NCBI GenBank assembly: GCA_022393335.1
Contig: JAJEKB010021543.1
Span: forward strand, 2,390,019-2,454,018
DNA from: Macrotrachela quadricornifera
Lineage: Eukaryota; Rotifera; Eurotatoria; Philodinida; Philodinidae
Length of the DNA stretch: 64,000 nucleotides
Direction: 5' to 3'
Shown: piece by piece, positions 12,405 through 22,950 of the stretch
Numbering within the stretch: the first letter of the stretch is position 1
Layout: each line of letters opens with the position of its first letter
Notes under the pieces: model-generated
Databases searched by the model: none
What the model saw: the letters and a program-made list of their open reading frames with translations, nothing else
What the model was told of the DNA's origin: nothing
Position numbers and translations under genes: made by a program

Positions 12405-13505
12405 TCTATTGAGTTGATACAAAAGTCTTAACCGAATTTTTTTTCTTTCCATTTTTTTCAAAATTTTATTGAAACGAGAGACTATTTATCAATAACATAT
12501 GCACCATTATTGTCTACGATATATTTCCATCTCTTAGGCAAATCCATGGTGCCACCTTCATACAATTTCTTCGACAAAGACTCAAAGAAAGTTTCAAGGT
12601 CCAATTTTAAGTGTCTTCGATTTCGAGGTGTTTTTCGCGCAGATGATAATCGAAAGGTGCCAAGCTTGATGGATGCGATGAATGAGGTACGACCTACCAG
12701 CCCAATTTCTCCAGCTTCTGATGGGTGATCTTGGATATATGAGATCTAGCGTTGTCATGAAGAAGACAAAATTTATGTCGTTCTGGACGCTTGACTTAGA
12801 GGACGGCCTTCAACTTTTCGAGTTGCTTGAAGTACAGCTTGAAATCCACGGTGTTGTTAGGAGGGAGAAGCTCGAAGTAGATTATACCTTGGTAATTCCA
12901 CCAAATTGATAGCATCACCTTTTTTGGGTGTAGGTCAGCTTTCGACTCTGGTTCCAACGAATCCTCACGATTGACTGATTGGCGCTTGCGTGTATGGTTG
13001 ACGTAGAGGATCCGCTTCTCATCACCGCTGACAATTTGCTGGAAGAACCTGTATCAGTTACGCTTTGACAATAAAGAGTTGCAGATGGTAATTCCCTGTT
13101 GAACATTGTCCAGTGTCAGCTGGTGTAGAATCCAGAATCCAAGTTTTGTGACTTTCTCCACTTGATATAATTGATGGCCAATGATGGATTAATTGCAACC
13201 AAGCACTACTGACAATTTACGAATGGTTAGTCGTGGATTGTCTTCTATTAGTGCTTGCAACCACTCTACATCACATTCGAGAGGACGTCCGGATCTTGGA
13301 TGACCTTCCAATGGTTCATCGCCCTGTTGAAATCTTGCGAACCACTAATATGTGCGTTCAGAAATTGCACCTTGACCAAGAGCAACAGAGATGTTACGGG
13401 TAGTGGCACTTGTGTTGTTGTCGAGTTAAAACTCATACAAAATGCAGTGTCGAATATGAACAGGAATATCAGACATCATTGAAACTAAGGTATTCATAGT
13501 TGAGA
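12405..13505 (-). mobile_element. Inactive mariner (DD34D) transposon
   Basis: Minus-strand translation in shifting frames gives a near full-length mariner transposase from an ATG at 13479 down to about 12485. Recognisable blocks, in order, are the HTH region (RFQQGDEPLEGHPRSGRP), the first catalytic Asp (SGDEKRILYVN), HPKKVMLSIWW and IIYFELLPPN, the second Asp (CLLHDNARSH) and the third (LAPFDYHL), then WKYIVDNNGAYV. Stops at several points and frameshifts near 12800 and 12640 rule out activity. A putative terminal repeat TTGAGTTGATACAAAAGTC follows a TA at about 12408; I did not find its inverted partner past 13480, so that end may be lost. Confidence 0.88.
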
Positions 13506-14465
13506 ATATTTATTAATGTCATCTTGTAGTATTCCTCGAGTATTTGTGATGTATACAAAAGACATACATGCATACTACTGATAGATGATTCTGAAAGATT
13601 CTCAAAAAAAAACGAGCAAGACTTTTGCAGCAACCCAATATTACTGCTGCCCAGCTAACACTGCCGTTTTTCAGAATTTTGGCCTTTTGATTTCTAGTCG
13701 CACGAGCATCTCGAAGATTCTCATATACATAAATATCCATGTAAGTAACGATTCTGACTTCATTCAAGAACTTTCATTAATGTAAGAATTTTTCGTGCAT
13801 GTTATGCAGCTTACTTCACGGTAAGTTTTTACGGAAACCGCCGAAAAATATTGAGACGTTCTTGAGAAATTCAAGTTTCATTGAAAAAATTCATGTATCT
13901 TGTCTATATATAATGTATACAAAGGGTAGCCAAGAAATACTGACTCGATTTATATAATAAATTTTTCTTTAGTAAAACGTGTGGTTAAAAATTTGTCTCT
14001 GAAGACAAGAAGCAGTAGAGAACGCTCTACAAAATGGCTAGTGATGGATCCCACTAGCTCATCTAGTAAAAAAGTTATAAGCTGAGAAATGCGCTTCATA
14101 AAAAGCAAAGATTAATCGTGAACTTGATCTGCATGGTGGCGATTCTAGTAAAAGTCGTATAACTTCAACATAAGAAAAGGTTTTCGATCAAGTTTGTTTT
14201 GTTTTGATCAAAAGTGATTATTCTTCTCCACCTAAAGGTATGATGAAAACTTCGATCACATTTTCTGTTTCTTGTTGGGTACACTGGAAAACGGAGTTGT
14301 CGACTTTTGACGAATTTTTGAAGTTTGATTGCAAAATATTCCATCAGTGGTAAAAAACAATTCCTCTACAGACCACGAGAAAGAGCATATTGGAAAGTGT
14401 CACAGGAACTGAGTTCCTACTTTTTATCTGCTTTTGTAGAATTCACGTCTTTTTTCGAAAAAACT
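13506..14465. other. Intergenic, no supported gene
   Basis: Overlapping short ORFs on both strands carry no family features. Confidence 0.45.
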
Positions 14466-14700
14466 AGTGAGCGTAAGTTTGAAGTCGAGGTTTTTCGGGC
14501 TCCTCTCTCTCTTGCAGACACATTGTGAGTATTACGTATATTTTTGAAAAAAGAAACAGTGATCGTTGGGTTTAAGGTGAGGTTGCTTGGGCTCCCCCTT
14601 ACAGACATGCCGTCATTATAGACAGATCTCCATTACAAACACCTTCCATTACAGATTCCTCCATTGCAAACACCTCTACATTGCAGCAGACGCGAGATAA
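14466..14700 (+). repeat. Dispersed repeat, copy 1
   Basis: This segment (GTGAGCGTAAGTTTGAAGTC ... CTCCATTACAAACACC) is homologous to the reverse complement of 44290-44520, including the CCATTACAG-type tandem portion. It is non-coding. Confidence 0.6.
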
Positions 14701-14833
14701 TAAATGATTACCGCACTTTATCATTAGCCTCTTTCACCTGAAGCTTCGCTACAACAATACATCCATCAAGTTAGAGTAGTAACATTATAAAAAATTTACA
14801 GTAACACAGCCCCTAGCTAATATGGATATGTGA

Positions 14834-15608
14834 ATTCTACATTTTATTCCCAAAGGAGCTGCGTTGACAAACTTTTTTATACAAAATTTTCGTTGTTATG
14901 AAAATTTTTCTCGACCAAGTGCAAAAGTACTTGTAGGAGAATTTGCAGCCATCAAAAATGATGATACAAAAATCAATAATTCATTTGGGCCAGGTCGACT
15001 CGAGAATATTCATCTATTAAATCAGCTGTCGCCGAATCTATCTATCTATCGAATCGGTTTTGAACATAATTCAGATATCATTATTGGTGATTCTTATGCA
15101 CCATTTCTTCATAATAGTTTCGATGCCCAATAAACACCAAGTTTGATTGTATGCGATGCTAGTTCAGGCATTAAATCAGCTTCATATCTTGTACAAAAAA
15201 TATTTGCTCAAAATCTTGGAAATATTGTTCTTAATTCTACTGCTACCAATGGTACCTTTACTCTTCAACACATAAAAAGAGGACAAGAAGCAGATAGTAA
15301 ACTTGATAATCTTTACTTTGCTGAAACAAAACGCACTAATCGCAACATGTCAATCCTTAAACTTGTAAATGCAGATCAGAATGATACTTCTATTAGAGTG
15401 CGCGTTCAAGATACAATGCTCTGTTCCGAAGCTTTCATGGTCATGGATATTTTAACCGGCTGTCCGGGTGTGAATCCTGCAACAGCGCATAATACAATCT
15501 CTAATTCAAATGTTGCATCGATTTATAGATGTACTTTTTGATATCTTTAGTCAATTTTCAATCACAAGTCCTTCCTGGAGTGTTGTGGTTGTTACTGTTT
15601 CTCTCTAA
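14834..15608 (+). pseudogene. Broken GH51 alpha-L-arabinofuranosidase, C-terminal part
   Basis: The frame from about 14834 reads FFIQNFRCYENFSRP, VLVGEFAAIKND, IGFEHNSDIIIGDSYAPF and SASYLVQKIFAQNLG, which are successive landmarks of the catalytic-domain end and C-terminal beta-sandwich of GH51 arabinofuranosidases; the GE of VGEFA matches the segment holding the nucleophile in the plant/eukaryote type. An in-frame TAA at 15131-15133 replaces the Trp usually found before the NPSL/TPSL segment. A one-base shift in the T run at 15535-15539 moves the last block (ITSPSWSVVVVTVSL, ending at 15608) to another frame. The N-terminal ~60% of the enzyme (usual length 500-700 aa) is absent upstream. Intact copies would release arabinose from plant or algal polysaccharides. 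The disruption means no function here. Confidence 0.78.
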
Positions 15609-16380
15609 TTTTATTGGCATACTAAAAGAATACTTCTTTTCTATCAAAATAATAATTTTTATCATTGTCAACTATTTCCGCTGTTCATCGTACACAAAAT
15701 TTTTTTTACAGTATTAAATAAAAATGGCGAAATTATTCTTTTGTGAATGTTGCAGTCCTGGGAGATACGGTTTTCTCGGGCCCTCACCGTGTCCTATTCT
15801 CTAGTTTGGGAACCTTATTAGAGATATGTCGGACTGAGACTACGAGAAAAAAAATTGTTTTAATAGAAACTAAATACAATCTAAAACAAAATTTAAGAAA
15901 AGGAACCTAACAAAAATGACATTCATTGACTGACTATACCAAAACATAAGTGTGTGAGAATTGATTTATATCTGATACAAATAAGTTTTTTAAACAGTGT
16001 TTTTTAATACGGAATCAAAACTGAAGTCAGTGATTCATTCAGTTTTAGTCAAAAGTAACAATAACGAAAAGAAAAATAATATAATAATAGAAAATCAAGA
16101 TGAACAAAAAATAGACTATAAAAGCAGCTTAAACTCATTTATTTAATTATAATAATAATAGAAGAGCTTTCGAGTCCCAAGACTTATTGTCAGTGTGGCG
16201 AGATAATGTTATACCTATGGATACTGCTAATGAATTTAATAATCATCATAAATGAATCAAGAGGATTTGTTTTCATAATAATAGAAAAATGAAGATAGAT
16301 ACAGATGATAAGCATTGAAACTACAAAGCTTAATTATTATCATTAAATCGTATAAATAATATATCCAAACTGTTCCATGT
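15609..16380. other. Intergenic, no supported gene
   Basis: AT-rich with no coding or repeat structure that I can support. Confidence 0.45.
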
Positions 16381-17341
16381 TTTTTTTTCTATCTTTATTC
16401 TCTGTCTCGTAGACAAAAGTCTTGCAAACATAAATTGTCTGCTTGATTGCTTGTATGTCTGCACTTCAATGATTGGTGCAAGAATAATGTGAAAACAAAA
16501 GGGACTCTTCTCCATAAAACTTGGCTAAAGGGAAGTCAAGGTTGGAGAATTCGATTCTGAGCTTACTTTTGGTTAATTCTTAATTAATTCATAATTAAAA
16601 TTATTAACTCATCATTAGTTATTATTTTCTATAAAACTTGACCAAAGAGCAATCGAGGATGGAGGTTCTAATCTGATATTAGTTTTTATTAATCATTATT
16701 TAATTGTTAGCTCACTATTAATTATTAATATTTTCTATAAAACTTGACTGGAAGATAATTGAGGTTGAGGAGTTCAAATATGAGCTTAATTTCAACTAGT
16801 TATTAATTGATTATTAATCATTTTTAATTAATAATTATAGATTAACTCATGCTTTTTTGTATTTAACTTAACCAAAGGCAATTCAGAGATGAGATATTCG
16901 AATGTAAAGTCGGCTTCGATGAATTAATAACTGATTAACAAATATTTTCCATGAAACTTGAATAAAGGGAATGGCGGATTGAGTATTCATGTCTCATATT
17001 GCTTTTTATTAGTTAACAAACCATTAATTACTTTTGTATTTTTTAATAGTAATTTTTCTAAAATTTCATGGAAACCAATCAAGGTTGCGAAGATTAAATT
17101 CAAGATTGGTTCTTACTTTTCTGTTTTAGTACAATTATACCTATGTGAAGTTTTTTCTAAAAATTTGTTTCATGACTATCATGTACAAGAGTTATAAATC
17201 GTGACTCGGATATTCTAATTTTATTTAATTTTTTTTTGCTGCATCTCTCGAAAAGTATGTAGATAAATAATCTTCCAAATGTTTCGAAACAACATTTCTA
17301 CGAGAAAGAGCTAAGCAAGTTAGCTGAGGAGCGTTACTTGT
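16381..17341. repeat. Tandem-repeat element, copy 1
   Basis: About six diverged units of 90-125 bp each begin near TCTATAAAACTTGACCAAAG followed by AATCGAGGATGGAG and then an ATTAATTA-rich stretch (units near 16511, 16629, 16733, 16857, 16948, 17060). The left end (CTCGTAGACAAAAGTCTTGC) and right end (TTTCTACGAGAAAGAG) match the two ends of the inverted copy at 48511-49015. The right end overlaps the start of the transposase relic. Confidence 0.75.
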
Positions 17342-18727
17342 TTCGAATAATCCGCTTCATTGAAAGTGAAAAGGACAGATTTCAAATTCCCTTATTCGAT
17401 ACAACTGGTCACTTAAAAGCAATGCTTGCTATCCCGGAAAGATCAGTCTTCCGATTGATAAAAGAAATAAGCGGTTTGAAAGAAAGAAAACAAGAAAAGA
17501 CAGTTGAGAAGTCAGCCAGCTTTATAAACAGCAATTTTAGCGAAGTATTCACATAGGAGACATAATGCTACTGTGGTCGTACCTATACTGAATTCTCCTA
17601 AAAAGAAAAGAAACAGTGGAAGAAAACTAACTGAGTTTGAGCAAGACAATATTCGGTGATTTTTAAAGCAATTATTAGATACTTGATCATTATTTTCGAA
17701 TTCGGTGTCAATTTTATGCAATTATAGCTGAAAAAAAATTCTCAATCGCCTGCTATATGAAGATACAGAATTTTTAATTCAAAGCAGAACAATACTTTTT
17801 CAATGGATGAAAAACCTCAATTTTCGCTACAGACAATTATCTAAAACATCTATTTTGCTAAATTTAATGACTTTCATGGCCCAGCAAGCGAAATATTTTC
17901 GCGTACTCGATGATTTTTCAAATAATGAAACAATAGTTTCTTTTCAGGAGGAAACTCTTGTCTCGGATAGGGTAGGAAAGAGAATGATCTGGATATATTC
18001 TGCAAAAAAAGCTGACTGTTTAAAATATAATGATACAAGTGGCACATCCATGAATAGCAAAAAATGAGTTTCATTTGCCTACAGTCGATATTTTCAAATG
18101 TAATCAAGATCATTCCATAAAGGAAACAAATTTTCCTGACTGGATTTCAAAGACATTCTCTTTCCTAAGATATCAATATGATAATTTAAAAGTCAGAGTG
18201 CTAATCTATATCCAAATTCCTTCCTTCTCTTGATTTCCAAGAACCTCAAGTCAAAATTGCAATTAGCATGGATAATGTCACGTGGTACTCTCGATTAATT
18301 GAAGAGCCTAAGCCTCGAAAAGGCCCTGCAATAAACAAAAAAACTATGAGTTGACTCGATGCTCATTGACTGAAATGTTTGCGTACAGCGCTAAAACCGA
18401 AATTACTAAACAAAGCATTCTATAATATACCAAAAAAATAAATACGTTGTCAACGAGACGGTGCAGACTTTTTGATATTCTTGTTGTAAGGTAAACCCAT
18501 CATTTACAGATTCATATAGTTCGAAGGAGTCACTACGGTTCATTTCAGGTTACTTGGTAGACATTGTATATTAAACTCCTATAGAGTTAGCATGAGCTGG
18601 CATGAAAATCTATATTCGGAAAGATAATACTAGCCTCAGATTGACTGATCAACATGAGCTTGTTTTCAGATGAGCAGATGAATATGTTGAAGACATCGAG
18701 GAGGGGAGCGAAAACATTAATGATTAA
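17283..18727 (+). pseudogene. Inactive DDE (IS630/Tc1-like) transposase
   Basis: Fragments in shifting frames line up as one transposase: FYEKELSKLAEERYLF and RIIRFIESEKDRFQIP at the N-terminus, ERSVFRLIKEI (HTH), GRKLTEFEQDNIR, LLYEDTEFLIQSRTILFQWM, NLNFRYRQLSKTSILL, FMAQQAKYFRVLDDF, VSFQEETL, VKIAISMDNVTWYSRLIEEP and KPKLLNKAFYNIPKK, then TPIELA*AGM and IRKDNTSLRLTDQHELVF to the stop at 18725-18727. These are the landmarks of a cut-and-paste transposase family common in rotifers and arthropods. Many frameshifts and stops are present, one of them TGA in place of the Trp of the normally invariant ELAWAG motif. The element can no longer encode a protein. Confidence 0.75.
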
Positions 18728-19354
18728 ACTCCTATTTTCTATTATTCACTTACATATACATTCATCAGAAGAAAACTTACTGATACATAACATTCTCAGC
18801 TTTATGACGATTTGTATCTCAAATTAAAGTCTTATTTCGTTGACTAAATCAGAAACATTCTTTGTAAGATGAAGTTAATTATCTTGTGATCCTCCACGTA
18901 GTAAATAACCTACGTTTTTATAAATTTTTCACGTTCCAAAAATCAATTTGAACATGTGAAAAATGCGATACTCTTCTTTCCAGTAAAATTAATATCCTAT
19001 CTTAATGATAGAGACCTGAAGCTTGTAAAGTTTTATACAGCATCATTCGAGTCTATTGCTGAACAGTAAATATGTACTAGAATTTATGAAAATGTTAGCG
19101 ATGAAGAAAATACCTAACTGATCAATTGTATCATTACATGATCTTATCTCTTTGTGTTTTATATGGAATTGGTAGGCAGTTTCTGCTCTTTAAAATGGCG
19201 AAAGTCGCAGCTCTCTATCTCGTTCCCATGAAAAGTTATTCAAAAGATGGCGGCCCACTTTTTATTTCAAAAAAAGCAAAGACAAATTAATTAATCAGTT
19301 TGAATCTATATAAAAGAAAAAGAAGCAAACATTAAAAGACAATAATGAGATTAT
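18728..19354. other. Intergenic, no supported gene
   Basis: No coding signal was seen. Confidence 0.45.
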
Positions 19355-21060
19355 TTAAGAAATTACCAGTGTTTCTTCCTCATCAGGTTTTGCAGGGAAC
19401 CCCCATCTCTTTCGCCATTGCTCCATTGTTGTTTTTCCATCTTCAACTTTCTCATCATTTTTCGCATGAAGGCCAAATTTTGCTTCTGTATGACCCATTA
19501 GAGTGTTTTTCTCCAGTTGAATAAATCTGGGATCTGCTGGTTCATTAGAAGGTTGCCAACGTGTATCACATGAAAGACGAAGTTTATTGGTTAAATTAAT
19601 TGATGACATATGAATTGTACGCATAGTAAAAATTAGAATATCACCAGCCGAGAAAGCTAAACTTACAAATATAATCAATCATTGTTTTTTCAAAAAGATG
19701 ATTTAAAATATCTGAGTAATTGATTCTTATAAATTGAGCTATTGAAGATTTCATTGTAATATATCATAAAAAAAATTTACTGTTTTTTGAATTTGTTTTG
19801 AAAAAATTATTGGAAAAATGTGTTTATTAGCATTCTAAATTTATTTTCTAGGTAGTGCACGCCAATAATATTATTTGAAAAGACTCATCTGTATAATAAA
19901 TATCATATTTTCAAAAAAATGTTAGATATGATTAGAAACATACATTGTATTCTTCTCTTTTGATTTCTTGTTTTGTCTAAAAGATCCTCTAGTGAATATG
20001 GAGTTTTCATGAATGTTTAGACTATTAGAACTGCTTGAGCTAATTAATATTGTTCTGAATTACATATATACTGTTTAATGCCATCACTACAATAATTATG
20101 ACTCCTCTAGATTTTATAGTGAGAAACAAGAAAAAGAGTTATCATTGTACATTATGCGGAATATAACCATCATTTAGTTTTTATTTTTAATTACCTGTTG
20201 TCTTCCAAATAGGTTCAGAATGAGATAATTGTTGTTCAAGTTTATTTTTATTTTGGCATCCATCATTTAATTGGTAGAATTCCATTGGATCTTCTGTAAA
20301 CCATCCAGTTCCTTGTAATTTATCTCTATCAACATCCATATTTGCATAAGTATTTTGTAATTTTGTATATCCATCATCATCAGATCTATCTATTCGATGA
20401 CTACCTTCCAATACTGCTAACACACTCATATCCAATGTAAGATTATCGAATGGAATCCAACAAGTTAACAATTGAGAAGAACCTCTATTCATATAAACTC
20501 TATCCATATGACAACCAGTATTACCGCCATGATGCATACCTCGTAACCATTTAAAATCAAATGTTACAGGACGAATGCCATGAAATATACAAGTAAAAAT
20601 ATAATATAAATAAGGATTTTCAATTATATTTAACACTGAAGGATGATTAGTAATAGGATTACTTCCTTCCATAAATGGTATACAACCTACATCACAACCA
20701 GTGGATAAGATACCCTCCATATATGAAGAGGAGAATACTGGTTTCTTCAGAACATCTGTATCATTGAGATGCTGAATATATTCAAGAACTAAATAGAACA
20801 AGTCCAAAATAAAATTGGTTGATTATCTTTGCACTATGAAATATAACTGTACCTGCAGCTCTTGCTTTCAATACATCCTCTTCGGGTAAAACATGTTTTA
20901 AATAAATATATCCTTTATCATCTAATTCATTTCTTAATGCAAGACCTACATCGTCAGCTTCTAACAATTGATTACATGGTTCTAATGACTTTAGATATTC
21001 ACCTCCCAATTTCCATTTTCTTGGTCCCAGTTGTACATAGTTTGATTTGTCAGATGACAT
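19355..21060 (-). CDS. Phytanoyl-CoA dioxygenase family protein (PhyH)
   Basis: Three exons on the minus strand: 21060-20853, 20788-20195 and 19656-19355, with GT-AG introns of 64 and 538 nt; the spliced ORF is 367 aa. It is an Fe(II)/2-oxoglutarate-dependent oxygenase: the facial triad is His163-x-Asp165 (GCHMDRVY) and distal His283 (TIHMSSIN), and Arg294 (NKLRLSCDTRW) is placed to bind the 2-oxoglutarate carboxylate. All catalytic residues are present, so it is probably active. The N-terminus (LEPCNQLLEADDVGLALRNE, then KGYIYLKHVLPEEDV) is the usual lead-in. Substrate is unknown: branched-chain acyl-CoA hydroxylation is one family role, but many members act on other lipids or small molecules. 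No signal peptide or clear peroxisomal C-terminus is seen. The 3' end follows ETLVIS; a GTAATT beside it could be a donor for a further exon. Confidence 0.87.
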
Positions 21061-22950
21061 CGATATGAAAAACTAGGCGTAATTATTCTATAAGTAGATA
21101 ATAACTCAAAAACACGTAACTCTATACTGTTTAAACTTCAATTGAAAGCATACAAATATACGAATAAAAATATTTTGACATAATCGATGTAACAAAGAAG
21201 ACAACTATTCCGCTACGTCTTTATCTTTACTGATCTAGAGGCTTATTAGATATCAGTTTCAATAGTTCACTGTCTGCTTAACTATGGTTACTTATTATTA
21301 ACTGCAGTACAAGTCAGTACTACGATCGAACATAGAGTTTTTCATCAATTGCTTCAACTTTCCCCATACATATTCATTGGCAGCATATTATCTTTTCGAA
21401 AAATCACTTGGGACAACAAGAAGAACCTAGATTGTACGTAATATTTTAGTGGATATACTATCGACATTAAGACATAAGTAACCATACGAATGTTATCATA
21501 CGGTTTGACAACGCCAAGATTCGAATACTATCTTTCTGAAATCATAGTTTATTTAGTAAGCAAGACAGTGACGAACTACATCTGTTTTAAGGAGCTCGTC
21601 CAATAAGCATTGAAATCTGATTCCACTAAAATTCAATTCTAATCTATAGCAAATGAAAGAGTACGAGTTACTACACATTTGTTTGAGATTTGACTTCAAG
21701 ACGAGATAGATTAAACACGTCTAAGTTTCTTTCTCATATAGTTTATTTGAGCAATGACCCCTATGGATGTGATGATAATATCGTACAGTGTAGTGTCTTT
21801 GATTTACAAAAAATCTGCCTACAAAATATCTTATATATAGAGAGTAACAAACGTAAAGTGAGCATGAATCTTCATGGGGTGAAATACTAAGTATGTTTAC
21901 CGTTTTTCTGATTAGTAGATACTAACTTCGTCCAATTTGAAAAAAACAATCGAAAATCGGTTAAAATCTTAGTGAATCTAAACTTCTTTCCATTTTCCGA
22001 CTAAAAGCAATAATGTTCTTAGCATTTTCAGTAAGAGAGAAAATACGAAGAGCCGTTATTTTTGTATGATGTCTTTCCAAACTGGAACACCATTTTCATG
22101 TTACTATGATCCTATTTATAATTCCTGAGACTAGTATTTCTGATTTTCAGTACGCTATTGGTATCATTTTCTTAAGCATCTGAGTATTTGAGACAATGCA
22201 TATTAAACTAATTGCAGTTGTAGAGAAGAGCTAGTTTCACATCTACAGTGTCATTCTGTTCAATATGATAAGCACAGCCATAGACACATAAATGTGTGTC
22301 AATAAGTAACTATATACTTATATGCATGACTCTCTATGTAATGTCAACATTACTTGTTTATTTGTGAGTGTCTCTATATGACATAGAGATAAACCAATAA
22401 TCAAAGTTTATTATCGTATCAAAGACAGCTGCATCCGATATGTTTAAGGAGAGCTACTCTGAGTCAGAAGTCTTCGAGAATAATCTGTGACTTTCCAAAT
22501 GACGTTTGAAAGATATGTCAGAAAAATGATCAGAAAATCCAGTGAGTTCAAATCAGAAATATCACTCTGAAAAAATTATACGAAGCAGTCACAACTCAAT
22601 GTTGTATACAGCTCGATAAAGGCGATCAAATGCTGCATAAAACAACTGAAAAAAAAATTAGTAAGAATTTCATATTACGAAAAAATTAATTCGAATGAAT
22701 AAAAGAGTGAAAAATCGTTCATACAATACTGTAAAGAATCATGTGATGAACTTTGTGACGGTATATTATATACGAGTGATAGCGTACTACATAACTCGAG
22801 CAGAAAATGTATAAGAATATTAATGAGAGATTTTATGAAAAAAGTGCAAAGATGAAATGTAAACGCTGTTGTTTACATCATTAGTAGCGATACTCGGTAA
22901 ATGACAGCATGTAAATTTTTCATAGCTCGTGTATCACTAAGTCATATAAG
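21061..22950. other. Intergenic, no supported gene
   Basis: Two kilobases without recognisable coding or repeat structure beyond a short inverted CTCTATGTAATG / GACATAGAG pair near 22330-22400. Confidence 0.45.
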
